Source: Mycobacterium sp. HUMS_12744610 (GTDB lineage Bacteria > Actinomycetota > Actinomycetes > Mycobacteriales > Mycobacteriaceae). Taken from it: a DNA stretch of 64,000 nucleotides. Shown one piece after another: positions 52,643-60,345 of the stretch. The translations under genes and the position numbers were made by a program. A model generated the notes under the pieces. The model saw nothing but the letters and a program-made list of their open reading frames with translations, did no database searches and was not told where the DNA came from. The stretch lies in assembly GCF_041206865.1 (NCBI RefSeq), contig NZ_JBGEDP010000003.1, forward strand, positions 81,954 through 145,953. Direction: 5' to 3'. The number at the start of each line of letters is the position of its first letter. Position 1 is the first letter of the stretch.

Positions 52643-52722
52643 CCTGCGGCCTCCGCCGTGGATATCCCCCGACACCCAGCAGCAGACCTGTTCGGTGCCA
52701 ACCTGTTTCGCGGAATGCTCCG

Positions 52723-53505
52723 TCAGTCGTCGACCGCGATGAGTACTGGTTGGCCCGTGGTGGCCTGCAGGGTGTGTGCACGGCGGGCGGCGGCGATGCG
52801 GAGGGTCCAGATCGGATAGGCGTTATTGTGCGGGCGTTGAACCCGTGCCTGTGGATACTGGTTTTCGAATTCCTGCTGGTCGTCGATGATCCAGATGGTG
52901 TGAACGCCACCCTGGGCGCTCACCTTGAGGCTGGCGGCGGTGTCGACGATGAAGTCATCGACAGCCTGTAGGTCGGTCAGCGCGGCACGCGGGGGTTTGA
53001 GTCCGCGTTCGGTATCGGCATATGAGCTGACGTTGAGCCCCAACAGTTGCGCTGTTTCGGTCCTGCCCAGTCCGACCGCCAGCCGGGCGGCCATCAGCTC
53101 GAAGGCGCGATCGCCGCGATGCACCGCGACGTCACGTCCTCGGCGGCGAAGCTCAGCGGCGGCACGTCCCACCGCAACGTGCTGTAACGACACCGGATAC
53201 GGGTTGCGGTCACGGCGGGTGTGTGCCGCTGGGTATCGCACGGTGAAGGTGTCCTGGTCGGGGACGGCCTGCAGCACCACGGTGCCCTGAGCGCACGCCG
53301 CAGCAACCAGCCGTTCGGTCTCCCCGGCGACGAATGCTTCCATCCGGATCAATTCGCCGACGAGGTATGCGCCGATGTAGCCGTGACCGCCTGCTTCGAT
53401 GGCTTTGTACCTGCTCGTGCTGAGCTCGAGCAGCGGGGCGATGTCTTGCGGCCACAGGCTTAGCGCGCTGCGCCGCGCTTTGAGATCCGACCGGGAGTAC
53501 CTCAC
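52723..53505 (-). CDS. Regulator made of two tandem HTH units
   Basis: 260 residues formed by an internal duplication. Each half has a Cro/XRE-type helix-turn-helix (ALSLWPQDIAPLLELSTSRYKAIEAG near 14-39; LAVGLGRTETAQLLGLNVSSYADTERG near 140-167) followed by a strand-rich part with a matching ending (YPAAHTRRDRNPYPVSLQHVAVGRAAA and YPQARVQRPHNNAYPIWTLRIAAARRA). A covalent dimer of a DNA-binding unit is implied. GTG start with GAGAAG upstream. Converges on the CysH-like gene; target unknown. Confidence 0.7.
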   Translation of the reverse strand: MRYSRSDLKARRSALSLWPQDIAPLLELSTSRYKAIEAGGHGYIGAYLVGELIRMEAFVAGETERLVAAACAQGTVVLQAVPDQDTFTVRYPAAHTRRDRNPYPVSLQHVAVGRAAAELRRRGRDVAVHRGDRAFELMAARLAVGLGRTETAQLLGLNVSSYADTERGLKPPRAALTDLQAVDDFIVDTAASLKVSAQGGVHTIWIIDDQQEFENQYPQARVQRPHNNAYPIWTLRIAAARRAHTLQATTGQPVLIAVDD

Positions 53506-53752
53506 GACCGGCTTCTCGCGGCGCCCCCCTCATTGACCGCTGCAGGCCTCACAGCTGGCATTGCGGCACTCGTCACGATCGTTCCTCTCCCTCTACCGGA
53601 GAACCGCGGCCCGCCGTGTTGGCATGCCGCGCGTGCGATCCATGTTAGCAGCGGCCACGCGCGAGTCGGGTGTGGATGTGGCGGTCTGGGGGCTTTCTTC
53701 ACCGCTTCGGAGGGCGGCCCGATGGAGTCGGGCCGGCTCGGCGCGCCGCCGA
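53506..53752. other. Non-coding gap before the phage-like accessory region
   Basis: About 250 bp between the duplicated-HTH regulator and the terminator at 53753. It should contain the regulator's promoter on the - strand. No convincing gene; a 93-codon + strand frame crosses the terminator and is rejected. No other structure noticed. Confidence 0.4.
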
Positions 53753-53791
53753 CCTCCACCCCACCCCGTCCATTACGGGGTGGGGTGGAGG
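53753..53791. terminator. Perfect 16-bp stem terminator with TCCATTA loop
   Basis: CCTCCACCCCACCCCG (53753-53768), loop TCCATTA, and its exact complement (53776-53791). Strong enough to stop transcription in both directions. It insulates the first copy of the shared promoter-leader cassette from upstream. The CCCCGTCCATTACGGGG core recurs at 59213-59229. Confidence 0.85.
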
Positions 53792-53831
53792 AGACGTTAA
53801 ACCCTTGTGACTAGGGACTTTTCGGGACAAT

Positions 53832-53916
53832 TTGTCGGTCCACTTGACTAGAATTGTGAATTGGAAGGCTTACCACTCCGGTGAGCCTCACTACCCGGTG
53901 AGGGGTGCTATCTGTT
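53832..53916 (+). promoter_or_regulatory. Shared promoter-leader cassette, copy A (amidoligase)
   Basis: TTGTCGG at 53832-53838 and TAGAAT at 53849-53854 (11 nt between TTGTCG and TAnnnT). A stem-loop GGCTTACC-ACTCC-GGTGAGCC follows at 53867-53887. Then CCCGGTGAGGGG carries the SD in a small hairpin, followed by the gene start at 53917. The same parts at the same spacing stand before three other genes (55852, 59397, 60346). Confidence 0.75.
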
Positions 53917-54786
53917 ATGCCGTCATCTGTTTATTGCGAAAGCTGCGATTGCGAAGTCGATCCCGACTACGACGATTATTGCGGATCGTGCTGTGAATGG
54001 CGTTGCCAGGACTGCGGCCCGTGTCGGGGGTGCCGCCGAGACAGCCGGGTTCATTCCTACGAGTACCGACCCGCAAGTTATCGGCCCAAAGGCGATTATC
54101 AGACTCAGACGCTTCTCGGCGTCGAGCTGGAAGTCTGTGGTGCACAGTCGACTATCGCAGACGTTGTGAGCGGTCTGGACGGCGTCGAACACCACTTGTA
54201 CATGAAGCTCGATGGCTCGATTAACGGCGTCGAGATCGTCACCCATCCCATGACGTTGGCATGGGCACGTAGCTACCCGTTCGCGGCGCTGCTGGGCGAT
54301 CTGCGTGGTGCCGGATGCAGCGTCGACGACGGCTACGGACTGCATGTTCATGTGTCGCGCAACGCATTTCGACGAGAAGGAAAGCAATCGGCGGCACATC
54401 AAATGATGTGGCTGTTATTCCTGTATCGCAACTGCGCCGAGTTAGAGGTGCTGGCCCGCCGCCGCTCGGATGAATACGCGGCATTTCATAAGCCGGTACC
54501 CGGCGAGTTGGCCGGTAAAGCGAAAGCGATCCAGCGCGGCGACCGCTACGTGGCGGTCAATTGCAATAACGACAAGACATTCGAGTTGCGATTTTTCAAG
54601 TCGACGCTCGACGAGCGAGAGTTTTACGCCGCTGTCGAGTTCGCCGACGCCAGTGTGCGCTACACGCGGTCGATCACATTGCAGGACGTATTACGCGGTA
54701 AGGCGATCGGATGGCGGCATTTCAGTGCATGGGTCAAGCGCCATAACTACCGGCATCTGTCATCGGAAATCGCTGTCTGCGCGTAG
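53917..54786 (+). CDS. Amidoligase-family enzyme with N-terminal Cys-rich domain
   Basis: 289 residues. Ten or more cysteines in residues 7-39 (CESCDCE, CGSCC, CQDCGPCRGC) suggest zinc binding. From about 66 the chain shows GVELEV (68-73), SINGVEIVTHPMT, GYGLHVHVSR and NCNNDKTFELRFFKSTL, the markers of the putative amidoligase (COOH-NH2 ligase, glutamine-synthetase-like) family of phages and plasmids, thought to join amino groups to carboxylates of peptides or wall material. ATG 53917 follows the GAGGGG SD; GTG 53905 is less likely. A class II glutamine amidotransferase follows. Confidence 0.8.
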   Translation: MPSSVYCESCDCEVDPDYDDYCGSCCEWRCQDCGPCRGCRRDSRVHSYEYRPASYRPKGDYQTQTLLGVELEVCGAQSTIADVVSGLDGVEHHLYMKLDGSINGVEIVTHPMTLAWARSYPFAALLGDLRGAGCSVDDGYGLHVHVSRNAFRREGKQSAAHQMMWLLFLYRNCAELEVLARRRSDEYAAFHKPVPGELAGKAKAIQRGDRYVAVNCNNDKTFELRFFKSTLDEREFYAAVEFADASVRYTRSITLQDVLRGKAIGWRHFSAWVKRHNYRHLSSEIAVCA

Positions 54787-54827
54787 CCGTCCGTTTTATC
54801 TCACAGATTTTGAAGGGTTCACGCATC

Positions 54828-55616
54828 ATGTGCATTTTGAGTTATTTACCGCCGGGCACACCGGCCGATGTTCACGGTCTATTCAACGGCGGCGCGAACA
54901 ATCCGGACGGTCACGGCTGGGCGATTGTCGCAGGCGAGGAAATCGTGTCGGCCAAGTCACTAGAGCTGGTCGACGCCCTCGATGAGTTTGTGGAGGCCCG
55001 CGAACGCTATCCGGACGGCCCCGCGCTGTTTCACAGCCGCTGGGCCACACACGGCAGTGTGCGTGTCGACAACGTGCACCCGTTCCTGGTGGGCGGGTCG
55101 CGGCGAACGGTGGTCGCGCACAATGGCATCTTGCCCAAGGGGGCGCACCCGCTGGCCGGGGACGACCGGTCGGACACCCGTAAATTTGCCGAGGAAATCT
55201 TGCCGCGCCAGTACCGCAGGTTGGATCGGGCCGGGGTGCAGCGAGCGTTGTCGCGGTGGTGCGGGCTGGGCAACAAACTGGTCATCCTGACGGTGGACCC
55301 GCGCTACCGGAATCATGCCTACATCGTCAACGAGGACGCCGGTCAATGGGACGCCGCGACCGGGATTTGGCACAGCAACGACGATTACGTCCATTACCCG
55401 AATTGGTCGCAGCTGGGTACATCGCCGGCAAGGGCCGATAGTCCCGGTCGGTGTGGTGACGTGTGCGCGGTCTGTGGCTACGGCCTGGCCGACGCGCACG
55501 GGTACTGCGACTCGTGCCGGTCGTGCCAGGACTGCTGGGAGGACGTCGGGACATGTATGTGCTGGAATCGCAGAGCCATGCCGTCGGACGACTATCGGCA
55601 GTCGATCCGGCCCTGA
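54828..55616 (+). CDS. Class II glutamine amidotransferase with C-terminal Cys-rich domain
   Basis: 262 residues starting Met-Cys2, the N-terminal nucleophile of Ntn-type glutamine amidotransferases. It has GANNPDGHGWAIV, LFHSRWATHGSVRVDNVHPFLV and VVAHNGILPKG as in that family. The last 60 residues are Cys-rich (CGDVCAVCGYG, CDSCRSCQDC, CMCW), echoing the Cys-rich domain of the amidoligase upstream, so the two may dock through related zinc modules. It would supply ammonia to the amidoligase. Start is placed so that Cys becomes residue 2; 41 nt separate the two genes. Confidence 0.82.
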   Translation: MCILSYLPPGTPADVHGLFNGGANNPDGHGWAIVAGEEIVSAKSLELVDALDEFVEARERYPDGPALFHSRWATHGSVRVDNVHPFLVGGSRRTVVAHNGILPKGAHPLAGDDRSDTRKFAEEILPRQYRRLDRAGVQRALSRWCGLGNKLVILTVDPRYRNHAYIVNEDAGQWDAATGIWHSNDDYVHYPNWSQLGTSPARADSPGRCGDVCAVCGYGLADAHGYCDSCRSCQDCWEDVGTCMCWNRRAMPSDDYRQSIRP

Positions 55617-55679
55617 CATAGCCGCTGTGCTGCCGGGGAGGCCGGGACGTTTGCGCCCGGCCTCCCCGGGCTAGCCGGC

Positions 55680-55739
55680 AGACGACCCCACCACCACCCA
55701 CCCCGCCCATTACAGGGGTGGGTGGTGGTGGGGTCGTCT
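55680..55739. terminator. 25-bp perfect-stem terminator
   Basis: Arms 55680-55704 and 55715-55739 are exact complements (GACGACCCCACC... against ...GGTGGGGTCGTC) with loop GCCCATTACA, ending in TT. It closes the amidoligase-amidotransferase unit and shares the CCATTA loop word with the terminators at 53753 and 59213. One of the strongest hairpins in the window. Confidence 0.9.
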
Positions 55740-55769
55740 TGAACTAAGGTATCTGCCTGCTGCATCGTT

Positions 55770-55851
55770 TTGTCGGTGGTGCTGGGTAGAATTGTTGTTG
55801 TCGGGCATGCCAATTCGGCGAGCCCCTGATCCCGGTGAGGGGAATGTAGTT
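55770..55851 (+). promoter_or_regulatory. Shared promoter-leader cassette, copy B (rIIA-like)
   Basis: TTGTCGG 55770-55776; TAGAAT 55787-55792 (11-nt spacing); stem GGGCATGCC-AATTC-GGCGAGCCC at 55803-55825 with one A-A mismatch and one wobble; ATCCCGGTGAGGGG at 55829-55842; ATG 55852. Closest to copy A around the -10 (TAGAATTGT in both). Confidence 0.75.
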
Positions 55852-57906
55852 ATGCGTATTGCTGAAGCGAGTTCGACGTTGGTCGGCGCTGGTGTGGGGT
55901 TGCCGACGATGACGAGTCGGGTAGACCCGCAGGGTGCGCGCCGCATGATGGAGATGTTGGTCAATCTGTATGCCGACCGGCGTCTGGCGGTGGTGCGTGA
56001 GTATGTGGCCAACGCGGTCGATGCCACGCGGGCGGCAGGCAGTGATGAGCCGGTGGCGGTGACGACGCCGAGTCTGGTGGAGCCAAATTTTGTGGTCAGC
56101 GACCGGGGTACCGGGATGTCGTGCGCGGAAGTCGAGGCAACGTTTCTGGCGTTCGCAGCGTCGAGTAAGCGGGACAGCAACGAGTTGGTCGGTGGTTTGG
56201 GTGTCGGCGCGAAATCGGCGTGGACGCTGGCGGAGTCGTTTCTGGTGGACACGGTCAAAGGCGGATGCCGCACGACGGTGCGAGCGGCCCGCAATTTGGA
56301 GCACCAGGTGTTGTTGGCCGACGCGCCAACCGATCTGGCGGATGGGACCACGATCATCGTTCCGGTTGAGGTGGCCGGGCACGTGGAGGCGTGGCATCGG
56401 GTAGTTCGCGAGGTCGCCGCTGCCCACGACGCGGGCGCGGTGCTGGTGGACGGTGAGCCGGTGGATAGCTTGGCCGGTGGGCCGAACTGGGTTGGGCCGG
56501 TGTGTTTCCGCCGTGTTGAGCGCCCGGATCGCGGTGTGGTCGTGGTGCGCAGCGGCGGGACGCTGTTCTCGTCGGTACCCGAGGTTACGTCGCGGGTGAT
56601 CGACGGTATTGGCAGGGTGTCGGGGTGCGTGATCGAGCTGCCGATCGGGTCGTTCGATCACACTCCGAGCCGCGAATCGGTGATCGCCACCGAGCGGACT
56701 CTGGCCGCCGTGGATGCCGCACTAGGGCGTTACCGGATTGCGTATGAGGCGCTAGCGCAACGGATCACGGAGCTGGCGGACCGCGATGTCGCAGGCGCGG
56801 TGGCGTTGCGCGCCGACACGTTGGCAGGGGTGGGCGAGGCATCGATGCTGCCGATCCCGCTGCGGGTGCGTGTCCCCGGTGGGACCGAGGAGTGGGTCGT
56901 GCGCCACGGGCGCGGCGGCCGTGCCCGCTGGGAGCGGGTCACCGATGTGCGTGACGATCTGTTTGATGCGGTGTCGGTGCCTGCTGAGATGAGCCGCACA
57001 CTGGTGGTTAGCGGTGTTCCGGCGGGCCGGGTGTTGTCGCGGTTTGCCACGTTCGTCGCCCAAGAGCATCCCACCGTGGCGCGGGTGGTGGCGTTGCCGG
57101 AAGGCCGCAGTGCGCTGGCGCTGGATGTGGTGCGGCCCGGAGATCAGGCGAGTGGGCAGACCTGGCAGATCAGCATGGGCTCCGAAGGGTTGGGGGGCCG
57201 CTACAGCTACGAGCAGTGGCGGGCCGCGCTGGCCGCTGGACGTAGCGTGCGCGGGCCGGTCACGGGCTATGACTGCGACGTCTGCCACCGCGACGGGGCG
57301 GGGCGGTGCTCGGCAACGCTGAGTGGGCCGCAGATCGCCGCGCTGGGTCTTCCGGTCATCTATGTCGAGGACAAGCGCCCGTATCGGTCGTCGAGCGGGC
57401 AACTCGCGATCGCGTCGGTGACGGTGTATTTGGGCAAACGCAAAAGCGGGCCGCTGCTGGCGGCGGTGCCGCAGGCGATGACCAGCAGTGCGTGGCTACA
57501 GCGGCGATTCGCTACCGAGACTGCCGGATGGTCGCAGACCGAACTGCTGGCTGCGGCCTACACGTGCGCGTCTGAGTCGATCTGCAAGGCCGCGTTCGAG
57601 ATCGCGGCCTCAGCTGCCGCCTTGAGCGCGCCGGGGCATCCGCATCGGGCACTGCTGACACGGATCGGCGCGCTGGTGCGCTCGGCTGAGACCGTAACCG
57701 AGGCCCAGAGTGCGACCATGCGGGCGCTCAGCGGCTGCCCAACCGCGCAAGAACAGTTTGCCGAGATCAGGACGATGAGCGGCGAGCTGCGCCAGGCTTA
57801 CCCGCTGCTTGCTCATGTGCGGCGATGGGACAACGCGGCAATTCGGGAGCACTACGTGGCGTATGTGGCACACACGCCGCCGCAGACGGCACGCACGGCG
57901 GCCTGA
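55852..57906 (+). CDS. T4 rIIA-like GHKL ATPase
   Basis: 684 residues. A Bergerat (GHKL) ATPase domain occupies the first 230: N-box REYVANAVDA with Glu50 and Asn54, DRGTGM (Asp84, Gly86, Gly88) and GGLGVGAKSAW (114-124). Later parts include an S5-like domain with FDHTPSRESV and a Cys pair region (CDVCHRDGAGRC). This is the organisation of phage rIIA-type proteins, and an rIIB-like gene follows. In T4 the rII pair affects lysis inhibition and exclusion; the role in a plasmid is unknown. ATG 55852 is set by the leader's SD. Confidence 0.82.
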   Translation: MRIAEASSTLVGAGVGLPTMTSRVDPQGARRMMEMLVNLYADRRLAVVREYVANAVDATRAAGSDEPVAVTTPSLVEPNFVVSDRGTGMSCAEVEATFLAFAASSKRDSNELVGGLGVGAKSAWTLAESFLVDTVKGGCRTTVRAARNLEHQVLLADAPTDLADGTTIIVPVEVAGHVEAWHRVVREVAAAHDAGAVLVDGEPVDSLAGGPNWVGPVCFRRVERPDRGVVVVRSGGTLFSSVPEVTSRVIDGIGRVSGCVIELPIGSFDHTPSRESVIATERTLAAVDAALGRYRIAYEALAQRITELADRDVAGAVALRADTLAGVGEASMLPIPLRVRVPGGTEEWVVRHGRGGRARWERVTDVRDDLFDAVSVPAEMSRTLVVSGVPAGRVLSRFATFVAQEHPTVARVVALPEGRSALALDVVRPGDQASGQTWQISMGSEGLGGRYSYEQWRAALAAGRSVRGPVTGYDCDVCHRDGAGRCSATLSGPQIAALGLPVIYVEDKRPYRSSSGQLAIASVTVYLGKRKSGPLLAAVPQAMTSSAWLQRRFATETAGWSQTELLAAAYTCASESICKAAFEIAASAAALSAPGHPHRALLTRIGALVRSAETVTEAQSATMRALSGCPTAQEQFAEIRTMSGELRQAYPLLAHVRRWDNAAIREHYVAYVAHTPPQTARTAA

Positions 57907-57968
57907 GCCGAAGCGCATTTAGCACAGAACATCGAAAAACCAACGACAAGAACAGGATTCACACAACC

Positions 57969-58904
57969 ATGTATGCACTCATTGATGACCAGTCGATCAT
58001 TGTGTTCGAGGGCGCGGCCAGCGTGCTGATCGGCGCTGCCGATCCCACCTACAGGCCGGTGCGCCGCTACTTGCTCGATGAGCATGGAGAGGATTTCACC
58101 GCCGTGCAAGATCTGCTTGAGCAGTTCCGTACAGGCGTGAAAGCCGCTGCGGCCCAGGCGGTATCAGTGGTAGACGGTGACACCGACACGCGCGGCTGTG
58201 AGCCGTACCGGATCGTCCACGGTGACCCGGTCGAGGAGGTTGTGCTCGCGGCGGCGATCCGGCTGACCAACAGCAACGCCGACCTGGCTCCGCTGGGAGC
58301 ATTTCTGCGGCGGCTGGAACGCAACCCATCGCAGGCGTCCCGCTCGCAGCTGTTCGGGTGGCTCAAGGCAGGTGGGTTCACCCTGACGACCGATGGCTAC
58401 ATCGTCGGCTACAAGTCGGTGCGCGGCGATGGCCGCTCGGCGCATGCGGGGCGTGAGCCGGTCACGGTGGTCCATCAGGACGGATCGGTGGAAACAGTCA
58501 CTGGCCGTGTGCCCTACCCGGTCGGGGCCACGGTGTCGATGGACCGCGACCTGGTCGACGATGACCGGGATTCGGCCTGCTCGGTTGGGATTCATGTGGG
58601 CACCTTCGGGTACGCGATGACGTTCTGTGACGACATGCTGGTGGTGTTGGTCGATCCCGCCGATGTGGTGTCGGTGCCCACCGACTGCCGGGCGCAGAAG
58701 ATGCGAGTATGTCGGCTGTTCGTGGCGGCCCGCCACGACGGCGACCAGATCACCGACGCGGTGATTGAGCACATCCGTACCGTCCCTGATTTCGACGCCA
58801 CCGAGGACTACGCCCGCCGCCCGGAAAACACCCCGGCGCGTGCGTTTGGGGTTGCGGTCGGCCTGGGCGGCCCGGATGTCGATGTCGCCAGTGACGCGGC
58901 GTGA
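57969..58904 (+). CDS. T4 rIIB-like protein
   Basis: 311 residues. The hallmark RSQLFGWLKAGGFTLTTDGYIVGYKSV (about 125-151) and CSVGIHVGTFGYAMTFCDDMLVVLVDPADVVSVPTDCRAQKMRVCRLFV are characteristic of RIIB-family proteins. It begins 62 nt after the rIIA-like gene and has no promoter cassette of its own, so the pair is co-transcribed. ATG 57969 is chosen; the longer frame would run back into rIIA. Function outside T4 is not defined. Confidence 0.82.
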   Translation: MYALIDDQSIIVFEGAASVLIGAADPTYRPVRRYLLDEHGEDFTAVQDLLEQFRTGVKAAAAQAVSVVDGDTDTRGCEPYRIVHGDPVEEVVLAAAIRLTNSNADLAPLGAFLRRLERNPSQASRSQLFGWLKAGGFTLTTDGYIVGYKSVRGDGRSAHAGREPVTVVHQDGSVETVTGRVPYPVGATVSMDRDLVDDDRDSACSVGIHVGTFGYAMTFCDDMLVVLVDPADVVSVPTDCRAQKMRVCRLFVAARHDGDQITDAVIEHIRTVPDFDATEDYARRPENTPARAFGVAVGLGGPDVDVASDAA

Positions 58905-58945
58905 GGGGGATTAGGCGATGACATCGTTGACGAGTCTGAAGGGTT

Positions 58946-59137
58946 GTGCTTGACGGCTTTCGGGAAGCATTGGGGAGGCGTGTACCTGCGGTGAGGTGGA
59001 AGCGTGACGACGCGTCGGCCCAGTGTTGGATTCAGAAGCACTCGCTCGAGGATGACTGCGGCGATCTGCACTGCCGATGTGTGCAGTGCTATCCGCACGT
59101 GCACAGCGATAGGCGGGAGCTGACCGCCCAAGGGTGA
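58946..59137 (+). CDS. Possible small Cys-rich protein
   Basis: 63 residues from GTG 58946, with a C-terminal zinc-site-like pattern (CWIQKHSLEDDCGDLHCRCVQC). No clear SD (GAAGGG is 5 nt away) and no family. It lies between rIIB-like and a terminator, where a third gene of the unit could sit. May be spurious. Confidence 0.3.
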   Translation: MLDGFREALGRRVPAVRWKRDDASAQCWIQKHSLEDDCGDLHCRCVQCYPHVHSDRRELTAQG

Positions 59138-59173
59138 GCGTCGATTCCCGCGACGGGGGATCGGTGATCCGGT

Positions 59174-59236
59174 GCGGGGTGGTGTTCGTAATGGACGGGC
59201 ACCACCCCGCCTCCCCGTCCATTACGGGGTGGGGTG
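59174..59236. terminator. Double hairpin terminator after the rIIAB-like unit
   Basis: The first stem GCGGGGTGGTG/CACCACCCCGC (59174-59184 with 59200-59210) encloses the word CGTAATGGACGGG, the complement of the usual loop. The second stem CCCCG-TCCATTA-CGGGG (59213-59229) repeats the core of the terminator at 53753 exactly. The two together look like an inverted pair of the same element. Confidence 0.75.
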
Positions 59237-59314
59237 AAAGTGCTCCACGTGGTGGGCGATTTTAGGCGCTCCTCCTCCTCGTGTCCGATTGGTTGCGGCC
59301 CTTGGAAGTGGGTG

Positions 59315-59396
59315 TTGTCGGTGTCTGCGCCTATCATTGGTGTTGTGAGGCTTGCCATTTCGGCGGGCCCGTGATCCCGGTGAGGGGAGATGGAAG
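59315..59396 (+). promoter_or_regulatory. Shared promoter-leader cassette, copy C
   Basis: TTGTCGG 59315-59321; TATCAT 59332-59337 (11-nt spacing); stem GGCTTGCC-ATTTC-GGCGGGCC at 59349-59369, pairing kept by two G-U pairs; ATCCCGGTGAGGGGA at 59374-59388; ATG 59397. Confidence 0.75.
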
Positions 59397-60056
59397 ATGG
59401 GTCAGTATTACGCGCCGGTCATTATCGGCGGCGATGGAAGTTCTGGGCCGCGGGCGCGGTGGTGGTTTTCTGCGCACATGTACGGCAATGGCCTGAAGTT
59501 GATGGAGCATTCCTATGTCGGGAATGATTTCGTTCGGGCGGTGGAGACGTTTTTGCGTCTCGACGGCGGTATGCGGCTGGTGTGGGCTGGCGACTACGCC
59601 GATCCTGAGCCTGACGGCCGGAATCTGTGGCGGCACACCATGACCGAGACTGGTGATGATCACGACTACTCGCGCTGCGTGGCGATCTCCTCGGCGTTAG
59701 AGCCGCTATATCCGGGCTATGAGTCCACGCTAGAACGGCTGGCGGCGATGAGCCATCGGGTCGAGGTGGAGTTGGCCAGCGATGCCGAATGCCGCTACGT
59801 GGTCAATCTCGACACCGAGCAGTACGTCGATACGGAGTCGGCGCCGCAGGCCGAGCCGTGTTGGGAGGCACGGATTCATCCGCTGCCGTTGTTGACCTGT
59901 GAGGGCAACGGTCGTGGCGGTGGGGACTATCACGGCACACCTGCGGTGATCGGGGCCTGGGCGCGGGCTCGCGTAACGGTGAGCGCTCGGGCGCCGCAGG
60001 GATTCGCCGAGCTCGATTTCGCCGCCGCGCTGGCGGGTGCGGAGGTGCGACAGTGA
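59397..60056 (+). CDS. Phage-type hypothetical protein (MGQYYAPV... family)
   Basis: 219 residues. The start MGQYYAPVIIG and the segment YGNGLKLMEHSYVGNDFVRAVE recall a small conserved group of phage and plasmid proteins of unknown function. An alpha/beta domain of about 140 residues is followed by a strand-rich tail (SHRVEVELASDAECRYVVNLDTEQYV; GAWARARVTVSARAPQG). GAGGGGAG lies 8 nt before the ATG at the end of cassette C. Confidence 0.65.
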   Translation: MGQYYAPVIIGGDGSSGPRARWWFSAHMYGNGLKLMEHSYVGNDFVRAVETFLRLDGGMRLVWAGDYADPEPDGRNLWRHTMTETGDDHDYSRCVAISSALEPLYPGYESTLERLAAMSHRVEVELASDAECRYVVNLDTEQYVDTESAPQAEPCWEARIHPLPLLTCEGNGRGGGDYHGTPAVIGAWARARVTVSARAPQGFAELDFAAALAGAEVRQ

Positions 60057-60160
60057 CGGCGGGGCCGGGTGTGGGCGCCTATGTGGTGCTCGGCTCCGGC
60101 GTCACCGGCGCCGAGGGGTTGGAGGATGCCCGTCGACGGCGGAGGTGCGCGATATTCGAC

Positions 60161-60189
60161 GGGGCTGGCCGACCGAGCCGGCCAGCCCC
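60161..60189. terminator. 10-bp perfect hairpin terminator
   Basis: GGGGCTGGCC (60161-60170), loop GACCGAGCC, GGCCAGCCCC (60180-60189). It ends the preceding unit before cassette D. A further imperfect CGCACCC/GGGTGCG pairing follows at about 60194-60239, with an inner AGCAA/TTGCT stem. Confidence 0.7.
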
Positions 60190-60264
60190 CACGCGCACCC
60201 CTCATTAAGCAAACATGATGGTTGCTCACGAAGGGTGCGGATGAGCTTATGGGGCTCCCGACGT

Positions 60265-60345
60265 TTGTCGGAGGGGTGGAGTAGCTTTTGTGGTGTGGGG
60301 CAAGCCATCCCGGCAGGCCCGTAATCCCGGCGAGGGGAGATATTC
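60265..60345 (+). promoter_or_regulatory. Shared promoter-leader cassette, copy D
   Basis: TTGTCGG 60265-60271; TAGCTT 60282-60287 (11-nt spacing); stem GGGCAAGCC-ATCCC-GGCAGGCCC at 60298-60320 with two internal mismatches; ATCCCGGCGAGGGGA at 60324-60338; GTG start 60346. The most diverged copy, yet all parts and spacings are kept. Confidence 0.72.

Noticed and set aside
53533-53814. 93-residue frame before the amidoligase
   Set aside because: It crosses a perfect 16-bp terminator stem and has no family or SD support.
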